Below the pieces are notes generated by a model. The model saw nothing but the letters and a program-made list of their open reading frames with translations. It was not told the origin of the DNA and did not search any database. This document shows, piece after piece, positions 53,207-63,058 of a stretch of 64,000 nucleotides of DNA. How positions within the stretch are numbered: the first letter of the stretch is position 1; each line of letters begins with the position of its first letter. This DNA comes from Varroa destructor. Taxonomy: Eukaryota; Arthropoda; Arachnida; Mesostigmata; Varroidae. The DNA is taken from contig NW_019211456.1 of NCBI RefSeq assembly GCF_002443255.2, positions 37,703,042 to 37,767,041 on the forward strand, read 5' to 3'. The position numbers were made by a program, and so were the translations under genes.

Positions 53207-56200
53207 ATGAAGTACGTGTTCAGTGCAAAATATCTGAATAGATCGTAGATGATATTGTGAAATATCATATATATGAGTGTGGAATTTATTCTCTGGCTAA
53301 CCTTTATTATGTTTTAGGATCGGGTTGTGCTCTTACTCCGGGTACAAGATTTACCCTGGCCATGGCAGACGCTTGGTCAAAACAGACGGTAAGGTAGGTG
53401 GAACTTTACATATATTATGGTGAAATTTATTTCAGTCAAACAGACTATAGAATTACACAAATCACGTGTCATAGTTCGTATGGCAGCGAAGTATCGACCG
53501 ATTCTGTGTTGCCTGCCTGTGTAGACTATTAATGGGTTTATGTATGGTCTTTTTTATTGCAAATCCCTTAATCTGTATCCCCATTCCTGTAAAGTGAAGC
53601 GATTTTAGTAATTATTCGGATTAATTTAGGCTCTATCTAAATGCATCAAGTTAATAAATTCTATACTCTGTCGGTTAGGTATTTAATTTTCTAAGCTCTC
53701 GCTGCCTGGCAGCTCATTTGCTGAAGCGCAACCCCCGTGAGTGCCGCTGGACTGTTTTCTACCGCCGAAAGCACAAGAAAGGTACTGAGGAAGAGACGGT
53801 TAAGAAGAGGACTCGCAAGACAGTGAAGTACCAACGTGCTATCGCCGGCACGTCGTTAACTGAGCTACTTGCCAAGAGAAACCAAAAGGTTTGTTTTGAT
53901 CAACGACTTTGCCCCAACTTGTGCATCGGAAAAGTTATTCAAATGTACGTGCGTTCAAACGGTGCACATAGCTGTGCCTTATTGTCGCCCGCGTGAAGTC
54001 AGGACGTGTTTTTCCTAAGCACGAGACATTGAGACACGAAAACAAGCATTGGACGTTTCATACTCTTGTAATTTCATCGTAAATATTTTCACACTGTCAG
54101 TTACCATCCAGCATTTAATTTTTTTTGTGGAAACAAGCTTATCATATATGGTTGACAGATAAATGTGCCATATTATTCCCCGTTTATGGTTCATTGCTTT
54201 TCAACGATGGGTGTATTTGTAGCAAGATCAGCTCGTTATCGCTTCGACGAAAGGCTGAATTTTTTTGTTCTGTTCTCTAAGCCGGCATGATTTTATATTT
54301 TTTTGTCAGTGTGTTGCAAATTGCTGTTAATATCTTCATTTTCCCTGGAAATAGGTAGCTTATTTGTATGTAATCTGTTGCAGGTAGCAGATAGACGGCA
54401 TGACTCGTTCCCGCAAGTTGTTAGTTACCCTGCTACAAAGCGTATACTTACTTACAAAGAGTATGAATGTAGATTTATTTGCACAATACAAAAGGGATTG
54501 GTAATCAGCCGAGTCGGCCGTTGCTTCGTAGGTTTTTATGCACCATAAATTTTCCACGAAAATGAGACATCATTTTCGATTGGCAGATGGTGGTGCGACA
54601 ACGAAATCGCAGGTCCTCCTAAAAAGAGCACACGTAAATGCACTTCATGGAACAACCTAAGACGAAACACACGTATGATAGTGTAGTTCAACTATACAAC
54701 GAGCAGAATTTGTGCTAAAGGTTTATCTACTTAAGGCATCAGCATTTCCCACTTGGACCGCCGTTGCTGGCTCCGGGTGTCAAATTATGGTGCTAGACCA
54801 ACGTTCCTCTGTCGCCTTCGTAACTAGATATAAATTTAACAAATAGACCAGATCGGTACAGCCAATCTTTATTTTTCAATTTATGTTGCCTTTGTATTCA
54901 TAAGCATTGTTACTTTTCACTTTGATTCAATCGAAAATGAATTTTAGCGGTGAATATCAATGCAAAAACAATTTTCTCCCTGTCGCCTCTATAGCCAGAT
55001 ACAGGCTCACGAGATGAACCAGTTTGATACACTTTTGCACACCATATAGATTCTATTTATACAATTAATTAGGTGTCGTTTCTTGTGAAAATATATTACA
55101 GTATCTACTGCTTTAATATATTCTAAACGTCAAAGGAGTCGGTAAAAATGGTCTCTTTAGATAAGGACACAACGTAGATGTACAGAGTGCACTGCAAGCT
55201 TTTGCTAAGATTAAATCTTGGTGAATATCTAGCGGGAATCGAGATGTAATGTAAGATTGTTCCCCTTAGAGTTCCGTCAGCTGGAGGCATTGTTGCTTTC
55301 CGCTTTGATTCGGACAATAATGAATCTCAGGGGTGAATTGCAATGCCAAACCAATTTTCTTTCTGTCGCCTCTATAGCCAGATACAGGCTCACGAGATGA
55401 ACCAGTTTGATACATCGATTGCATGCCAAATAAATTATAAACGTAAAAAAAAAGAAATGTCCTATAAAAATGTACTGCAATATCTACTTATATCTAAAAT
55501 AGTCAAAATCCCCTGCTAAGGCTTTCTAGATGGATCAGATTAATAGACATATGTATCGTAAGCAGTCCATCGTTCAAATGGAACAGGTTCTATGCATAAC
55601 TAACAGCCATTGCACCCGCAAAATATGAAACAGATTAGCTAAGCTGAGGACAGTTTAAGCCCTCCGCAATAAGTTATCTCATGAATTTACGTCAACGAAT
55701 CTTAGACGAATAGAAAAACTTTGTGCGTTCATTTTTTAACAAAAACAAATTTAATAGATGAGCATGGTTGAAATAATACTTTTATTTATTTTGTGGAATA
55801 CTACCTCGCCTCTAAATTTCTGATCTACCATTATGCATGAAATATGGAGTATGCTAAGCGCCAGGTAATGTTCGGTTTTAAACTCATAAAGTATTTGGTC
55901 TTTGATTATCCGATATTGCTAAACAAAATGAGATAATGCTACAAAAGGAGAACCACCAAGAGATGGGTGCTTGTTTATAAGGTTAAGTATAGTTATTGCG
56001 TACCTTTTAATATTGCATCAACATATATTGGGAGTTTATAATCTGTATACTTCGTCTATTTCAGCCGGAGGTTCGTAAAGCTGCTCGTGAACAGGCTATC
56101 CGTGCCGCCAAGGAAAAGCAACGGGCCAACCAGGCTGCTAAGAAGCCTGCCCAGGTCGCGGCAAAGAAACCCACACAGGTTATGCAAAAGGCTGTCAAGG

Positions 56201-56241
56201 TGACACAGAAGACGGCACCTCGAGTCGGTGGAAAGCGATAA
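53207..56241 (+). CDS. RpL24: 60S ribosomal protein L24 (eL24)
   Basis: This is a structural protein of the large cytosolic ribosomal subunit, involved in inter-subunit bridging. Four exons (53207-53211, 53318-53393, 53679-53888 and 56065-56241) give 468 bases, 155 aa plus TAA, the normal family length. The first exon contributes only ATGAA before GTACGT, and the third codon begins with the G of exon 2. The N-terminal zinc-ribbon-like fold reads [18 protein letters not shown], followed by [28 protein letters not shown] and [11 protein letters not shown], and the C-terminus ends in a basic, Ala/Lys-rich tail finishing APRVGGKR, as in animal eL24. Introns are 106, 285 and 2,176 bases. Intron 3 hosts three H/ACA snoRNA-like elements. 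No frameshift or missing key residue is seen. It is surely functional. Confidence 0.97.
54733..54863 (+). ncRNA. H/ACA snoRNA-like element 1 (RpL24 intron 3)
   Basis: A 5' hairpin spans 54736-54793. Its base GCATCA pairs with TGGTGC, then comes an internal loop, CAC with GTG, and an upper stem built on GGAC-CGCC with GGC-TCC. The hinge box AGACCA (ANANNA consensus) is at 54795-54800. The 3' half (54809-54860) ends in ACA, three bases from the predicted 3' end. The 52-base 3' half aligns without gaps to elements 2 and 3, with roughly 60% identity. The 3' hairpin is weaker than in the other two copies. H/ACA RNAs guide rRNA or snRNA pseudouridylation with dyskerin; the target is not determined. 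Confidence 0.55.
54901..55034 (+). ncRNA. H/ACA snoRNA-like element 2 (RpL24 intron 3)
   Basis: The 5' hairpin (54904-54963) has base GCATTG with CAATGC, then TTCAC with GTGAA and GATTCA with TGAATT, separated by internal loops that would form the pseudouridylation pocket. The hinge AAAACA is at 54965-54970. The 3' hairpin has CTC with GAG enclosing AGCC with GGCT, and the 15 bases from GAG to the ACA box (55029-55031) match the usual pocket-to-ACA spacing. The 52-base 3' half (54980-55031) is identical to that of element 3. It lies on the sense strand of the host intron, as expected for processing from spliced lariat RNA. Confidence 0.6.
55284..55417 (+). ncRNA. H/ACA snoRNA-like element 3 (RpL24 intron 3)
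   Basis: This is a diverged duplicate of element 2. The base stem GCATTG / CAATGC (55287-55292 and 55341-55346) is kept. The inner stem changes to GATTC with GAATC, turning a G-U of element 2 into G-C, which suggests selection for pairing. The hinge AAACCA is at 55348-55353 at the same spacing as in element 2. The 3' half (55363-55414) is identical over 52 bases and ends in the ACA box. The loops, where the guide bases sit, differ more than the stems, so elements 2 and 3 may share one target site and differ in the other. Confidence 0.6.
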
Positions 56242-56303
56242 GTTGGATCCATGATAACTCCCTTGTGTGTAGTCATCATCAATGTGGAGTGAATTAAGGG
56301 GAC

Positions 56304-56309
56304 AATAAA
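56304..56309 (+). terminator. RpL24 polyadenylation signal
   Basis: A canonical AATAAA lies 63 bases after the RpL24 stop codon, a normal distance for a short ribosomal-protein 3'-UTR. Confidence 0.8.
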
Positions 56310-59300
56310 TCTGACCGCGATTTTTTGGGAACACCGGTGAACCTTTATTTCGTAGCTCCAAGAGAAAATAAGGTTTGATATCGCTGATGAGTCGGACGAA
56401 CATTTCGGTTTAATGGCGACTGATTAAGTACACTTGCGAAACTGTAAAGAAATATGTGAGGCTGTATGCTGAAAATTTAGTGGTTATAATTGACATTAAT
56501 TTTAAATTATCTGTTTTAGCTTATTTGCTCGCTTGAGCTAGCTTTTGTAGGATCATTGTACTGACTTTGCAGCAGAAATTTGAGAAAATGTAATATGCGG
56601 GCGGCTATTGTCAAACTTTGTGGTTTCTGCAACATATTTTGTTATTATTCGTTTCACTTTTAATATGTTAACGCACTGCAAATAGTTTACGTCTTATGTG
56701 TCCAGTTAATATAATATCAAATAATTCTATTAAATTCGATTTACAACAAGAAGACCCTTATTTAACAGAGGAGCACGAGACAAAGCAAATTACAAACTTT
56801 GTTTTGGGCTACAACATTTAATTGGGTACACGGTCGTGTCCTATACAGGAGCCTTGGAAAAGACCTCAGGATTGTTCGAATTTAAACATTAGATCAGCTG
56901 TTAAGAACTTATTGAATTCTAGCTCCTTTGATCTGAGAGTCTAGCCTCCTAGTGTTTGAACTGGAAGGCTGTACAATATTGCCGAGTCTTACCGTCTATG
57001 AGCTACATAAGTGAACTTCAGTCCGCTTTCAACAACTTTTTACATTTGCTGTATTTATTAGCTATGGAGCTGTATTTATGAGATAGAGGATAGATAAGAG
57101 CCATGATATGATTGTCCATCACCTTGCACGCGACGTATGTAAATATATGCCTGCCTTATGTGAGAACGAAACATTAATTACGTATGCATCAATGGTTTGT
57201 TGTCAATTCTGTCTTGCGTATCAGCTCTGAGAGACCACCTTTATGACTGCCAAAAGCAAAGTATCTATTTTTAAATTTTTTTCGCGTTTTGAATAAATTA
57301 ATTTTCAAGACATTGTGGCCTCAAAGGAGGGGTTTACGAGGGTTTTCTAGTTTACGGGAAGACTTTTTAGATGAATTAATCACAATGACTGGAACAGTAT
57401 TAACGATATTGATTCAATCCATTTATAAAATCGAAATGATATTACGATTTTGTTAATGCATCTGAATAGGGTAGTTTCCTTTCTTCCTTTCACGAAAATA
57501 TCATTTATTGATAAAAATTCATTCACTTATTTTTTGGTAATATTAATCAATAGCTTCAGATGCACAAATCAACAATAAAATATCCTAATGCCAGAGTGAG
57601 TATATAGAAAAGTTTTAAATAGTTTGTGTCTTATGGGTTATACAAGTTTGTTGAATTTATAAAACCAATTTAAGAGGTTTGCCAAGTGTTCTAAAGATGG
57701 TGCCAGAGGGAAATAAGCCGCATGGCAAATCTATCACGGCTTTCTTCTAATCTGGGGCACCAACATATATTGTCAAGCTCATAAGAATCCGGTTTCCTCC
57801 AGAGTACATGGTGGAGCTTCTGGACGACAAAGCGAGTGACGACATATCTGTTTAGCCGGTTCATCCATTTCCACTTGTTTTTTCTCATCGCACCCGTCGG
57901 TTTCTACGAATGTTTCCTTTCAGTTCCTAAGGTAAATCCTGAAGGCTTTCGAAATAACTGCCTAATTTCTCAATCGACAAGTCGAAAACCAGTTTGTAAC
58001 AAACGCTTTTCTCCGCAAATGTCGCACTGGCGCAAGGGTCGCGCTTTTTCTAAGGATCACTAACAGGGTAGCATCTCTCCAGTGTATTGGGAGTTTACCA
58101 GTATGTAAACATTTTAGTAAGTAGTACCATTTAGCTCGGTGTCAGGACGACGGCCCATTTGAGATGCTCGTAGAAAACTCTATCTGGGTCACCAATCAGG
58201 AATTTGTTTACATCTACGCATTACGATAGATTTTAGCGTTTGATGGTCCGCGCAGGTGCAACTTGGACGACGAAACATCGCCATCAATATGTGAGCATAA
58301 ATGCTTGCATTTTTTGAGAGTCAATGATTAGCTATAAAACTTCACCCTATAGCTGTTTTCAGCATGTTCTAGGAGGGTTGGGGGTTAGCCACTTAGCAAC
58401 CACAGCCTACGAGCTTGTTTCGAAGGCTTGTAATGTGGCCCGAGTGCGGCTAATCGAGGCAAGCAGTGGAGTTGTTGGCAATAACTAGAGGAAAGAAGAC
58501 GAGTGCTGGAGTTGTAATACTTTCACAGTTCCCCTATGTAATTCTTAGCGTCTCTTCAAGGTCCGGCTTCACTACAAGCTCCATAATCCTCTACGCGCGT
58601 CACGCACTGGACCTGGCGCTTCAGTCACCAATGCTGCCAAAAGCCGCACAAAAATACGATTTAAAGCGCATCCAAAAAATACCAACTTTTTTCCGATTTA
58701 AAAACTTTTTTTATTTATAGGGTTTAAACTACCTGGTCTTTACAATTTTCAATAATTAATCCATTAAATGTGTATAATTGATATTCCATTATAACTTACT
58801 TATTTTTTTTTATTAAGAAACTCTTATAATAAGCTCAGTCGTCGGCCAAGTATTTGCGTAAAAGTTCATACGTATTGCAGAAAATCGAGCTCCGAAATTA
58901 CGGTTTAGACACGCTTTGTCTTACAATGCATTTCTTTGTCCCAATGTATGCCATAAATGAATCATTGTAGATGATTCGACTGTTTGGCATAAACAATACT
59001 AAGTAAATCCTGGCATTTAAAAAACAAAAATTGCAAGAGTTGATAAATGACAAAATGTTACCACAAATTTTCTAATCGAAAAGATAATTATCAAGATACC
59101 AAGTTGTCTAAAAATAAAAAACCCAAATCTATTTTATAAGTAGCTCTAAACCCTGAAAAGAATCTGTTAGAAAATAAATGATTATTAAAACTCTCTTATT
59201 GAGTTATTACGAAAATAAATATTGAAACGAGTTAAAATATAAATTCCGGCCGTAACAAGGGTTGATGAATTGACTAAAACTGAAACAGGGTAGGAGCAGC

Positions 59301-59635
59301 TATGATTACAGAAACACATGATGAAAAAGGTAATCGAGCTCTTTTAGTCATAGCTCTCAAGATGATAAAATATAGTTTTCATATATATCGTATAGTTTCA
59401 AACATATTTCATAAATAAAAATGGACTATTATTATAATATCTGAGGATAATCCAGTATCATCTAAGCAATTAATCATAAAATTAAATATTCACGCGGAAT
59501 CAGGATTTTCATTATTATAATAAATGACAATTATCTTATTACTAAGTTAATATTAATAATAATCTTATTATTAAGATGTTAAACCTAATAAATCTCATCC
59601 CATTAATAATTTTATAAGATTAGGACAAAAGAAGT
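56310..59635. other. No gene recognised; AT-rich intergenic
   Basis: Over 3 kb of AT-rich sequence lies downstream of RpL24. A minus-strand frame at 57691-57888 and a plus-strand frame at 57836-58063 are open but unrecognised. The minus-strand one faintly recalls retroelement C-terminal segments, which is not enough to call. From about 58.7 kb the sequence becomes very AT-rich and shows nothing. Confidence 0.45.
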
Positions 59636-60766
59636 TCAGCAGTCCTTAATAACTATATAAAATAAAAATACTTTTATTCGGATGTATAAGAATGAATCAT
59701 ATTTACATAAATGAATAAGTGGATAGCTTAAAAACCATTTGCACAAGAGTACCAAGGGAGAAATATTCGTCAGTTCCTCAATTGATTGCACTATTTTATC
59801 CACATATATATGACAAGCCTCTGTTGGTTTAATAGCTCCATCAGTGCCTGCTTAAAGTACAAATTAATTATTTAAATTGCACATATTTTTCAAATACGTA
59901 ATGGTGATTCACTAAATGACTTACCAGTGATACCAACAACAGTAGTCATCACTTTTATTGGAAGTCCCTTTTCAAGTGGAAACATTCTGTTACCTGTGTG
60001 CCTGTACGGAACTGTTAATTTTTTCTTTGTAGCATTTTTCGGTGCTTGGGTCTAGTAACAGCATCTAGGTATGATAAGTAGAGAAATCTAGTACTGCGTT
60101 ATCAGAAGTGCCCACGTACGTAGGGCTATACAGCTATAGTTCAGAGGCCCTAGAAATGTCACATAGGTCTAGCTTTGTACCTAAAGAAATTTGTCCCTAT
60201 GATATGATTATTACATATAAACAAAACCATTTTGTGTTGCTTACATTGATATATTATTTTCTGTGGAACTTTTAGATTAAATTATTTTAGGATAACCCTA
60301 TATAAAAAAAAGTGTAATGGTATGAATGTAAAAACTGTATATATAAATGAACAATTCACGTCTTTCAAGTATCTGTGCGTATCTGTTTACTTCTTAACGA
60401 AGTAAACAGATACACACGAAGTTTTATCTTGCCGAAGAAGTCGTAGTGACACTTTTTGTATATCTCGAAGAGTTCCATAGCCGAGTCAGCATAAAGAACG
60501 TGGTTCTGATTCAGGGTCACTGCTACCGTTATTATGATGTCGCCCCTATGTTGTCGAATACCTTCGATCTGCTTGAAGCCTTTACGGAAGAACCGAATTG
60601 ATCAAACGAATCAATCAATGGAAGGGCTTCCCCGAAATTAGTATTCGCGAAAGCTGTTGGGGCAGTTGATGAAGGAACCCAATCGTAATTGCTGAGCAAA
60701 CCACAGGCTGAAGACAAAATTAGCAATGACTAATGTAAAACCTGAGAATTCGCAATTCCCGTCCAT
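59636..60766 (-). CDS. Candidate four-exon gene, unrecognised protein
   Basis: Minus-strand segments 60766-60742, 60707-60562, 60051-59925 and 59847-59636 total 510 bases, 169 codons plus TGA, with every junction in phase. The start reads MDGNCEFS. The second segment has the acidic, Phe-rich GEALPLIDSFDQFG. The third starts with a basic stretch and then has VPYRHTGNRMFPLEKGLPIK. The fourth has IKPTEACHIYVDKIVQSIEE and a hydrophobic tail. Donors include ATCACTG|GTAAGT, and acceptors include TTTTGTCTTCAG and CTTTAAGCAG. I do not recognise the family. The first intron would be only 34 bases, far shorter than others here (at least 106), so exon 1 is doubtful. The last 35 codons are AT-rich and may be read-through past a donor at about 59745. 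Confidence 0.4.
60379..60413. repeat. Perfect 15-bp inverted repeat
   Basis: GTATCTGTTTACTTC and its exact reverse complement are separated by the 5-base loop TTAAC. It lies inside an intron of the candidate minus-strand gene, preceded by a partial copy of the arm (GTATCTGTG). Confidence 0.8.
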
Positions 60767-60845
60767 TACAAGACCGGCAATAACAGCAATCGATTTACTA
60801 CGCTGACTCGAGAGAAAACACGACCAACGACACAAGCAAAAAACA

Positions 60846-60900
60846 GATATGGTAAGCTAACGACTAGGTTTATATAACTTAGTCATTAGCTTACCATATC
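60846..60900. repeat. Long near-perfect hairpin, 25-bp arms
   Basis: The left arm (60846-60870) begins GATATGGTAAGC and the right arm (60876-60900) ends GCTTACCATATC. The arms match at 23 of 25 positions, and one of the two differences would still pair as G-U on one strand. The loop is five bases (TATAT). It lies about 80 bases upstream of the candidate minus-strand start codon, and its loop region carries a TATATAA-like sequence. It could be a small-RNA precursor, a miniature element or a cruciform regulatory site. Confidence 0.7.
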
Positions 60901-63058
60901 CGTTATATATAAATTCCTGTTCCAGCTTCCTATTAAGCTTGAAATTCAAAACGCAGTGGTAAATTAATATTTACGAAGAGGTTATAAGATGTTTTGTTGC
61001 GCGTGTTACGTTTGATGCACGTTACAGGGGACTGAGTAAAATAGAAAAAAATATACGACCTGATTCCAATATTGTTTTGACAAGCTTTTTTTGAAAAAAG
61101 TTCGCTTGAAAATACGATTTTATTGGATAAGCACATAAGGGAATGATATTGTTGTAAATGGCATACTTTGACCTCGACTATTTTCAGAAAGTCATACATT
61201 TGTGCATCATGTTTTCGGCCGCCCTGGCGCTTCCATCACGTGTATAGGAACTTGAACATTTAAACGAACCTCAACGTCGCGCGCATCCGGTACAGTAGAT
61301 TCGTGCCAATTTGTTGTCTTGTTTAGAAGAAAGTGGTGCCCCAACTCCGCATCATTTTCAGTACGCTGTCGATGTCTCCGATGGATCTCATTCCCGGGAA
61401 AGGTTTACTGACCTTTATGTTTGTCTATCCTAGAAGTTCTTTGTTTATACGATTTTTCGACATAATTCCGTGCATGGCGTTAGGAAAAAAAATAATGGAA
61501 AACGGTGCGCGCAGGACACAAGCCTACTATGTCTTGGTTTGTTATCACCGGGCATTTTCGTCAAGTTGTTAATTCATCCAAATTAATCTAACTCCCAGAC
61601 AACTTATTAATAATATAAACAATGAATTATGCTCGAAAAGCTGTCTTTGTCTGTGCATAATAATTTGTACATTTTTCATTAACGCGCGCTAATTATTACA
61701 ATGATTGCAATTCTACAATGATTTCTGTATTAATCGATCGAGATCACTCGATCCTTACCTACCTAGTATTAATAGTCTGAACGACAAAAACGGGCAGTAG
61801 ATACTGAAGGCACAAACTTGCAATTTAAGCTTACATCATATCGTTCCATAAACCATTATCCTTTAACAGTAACTTAACTGTTATAATTTTCCCCTTCGCT
61901 TATTTTTGCAGGTGATGCGTCTAGTCGCGCAAGTGGATCTTACGCGATTTGCTTATCAGATGGCAGGACGAGAACCATAACACGAGCTCGGGCATCGGGT
62001 TTTAGTTACAGCTTACAGATGAGATGGGAACAGAAAGCCAAAGTCCTGCAAATGCCACTATCGACTCGTTTACTCCGATCTTTAAAAACACCAAATGGGG
62101 TCTAGCCAACGTCGCAAGGACCGTGCCGACCAAATTTGGTCTATGAAAATTTTAAAAATGCTCCCCACATTCTATTCCTCAGCCTTTCTTAATGCATATA
62201 CTATTATTGATAAGTCACTGATTGGTTAAATATACATTATCTGAAGTAGAGCGCTTTGTAAAATTTGAAACAAGCAGCGCGCTGATATGAATTTGCTATA
62301 GGCATAGTCTGCAAAAGGTTTACATGCAAGAAGCTGTATAAATTGCTTATGTCGTTTTAGTGGATTCGTTATTTAGTGATCTATAAATAATATTAGAACG
62401 ACTTGTACGGGTGTATAATCTATAACAACAGTGTATGACTATGTGGTCAGTTAGTGGTAGGTGGAGACATGTTGTATACATACACTGTTGTGAAGGATAG
62501 CGACATTACATGAAAATGGTTCAATAACACAATCCATAAAAATTATTGGTTAAACAAGGTCCTTACGCTTTATTTTCCACCTTTTGCACCTTCTGTAACA
62601 ATCCTGTTTGGTACACACGTATACATAATACTTCAATTTAAGTTGAGCCCCAGCCAAAAGCTCTTTAATGATGGACATCAATGTGAAATATTCCTTAATA
62701 ATTTTGTTGCTTTTAATAGAGCTAATTTGTTCTAACAATTTTTCAGGGTTTGTTTGTATCTATCAAAACTATATTTCTACATAATTTTAACGAAGGTTAC
62801 ACTATCACATCTTCAGTTTACCGGTCATGTTTAGAATTATTCGTTTTGAATTATAATGTTTGTTTTTAGAGGCTTCTGAAGTTATTAGACATAGGCTTGG
62901 AGAATCGAATCTAGAAAGGACTTGGTTAGGGCACGACTTAAACTATCGCATTTCTCCAGTGCTACTGTCTTACCGTTTGCTAACTGGCCTGTCATGGATT
63001 CATATTTGACTAAGCCTACGGCTATATATATATATATATTTTAGTAAATATTATGGGT
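60901..63058. other. No gene firmly recognised
   Basis: A minus-strand frame from about 61390 to a TGA at 61207 is balanced in composition (VRLNVQVPIHVMEAPGRPKT at its end) and could be a terminal exon, but its acceptor is poor. A plus-strand acceptor (CGCTTATTTTTGCAG, ending 61912) opens two alternative short frames ending at 61980 and about 62103. None is recognised. A short TA run at 63020-63040 lies in the IMMP1L-like gene's 3' flank. Confidence 0.35.

Noticed and set aside
54382..54440. Possible fourth H/ACA element in RpL24 intron 3 (GTAGCAG / CTGCTAC stem)
   Set aside because: The stem is good, but no ANANNA hinge follows at the right place and no resemblance to the three other elements was found.
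57691..58063. Overlapping minus and plus frames, one vaguely like a retroelement C-terminus
   Set aside because: The resemblance is limited to a few scattered residues, which is insufficient to call an element.
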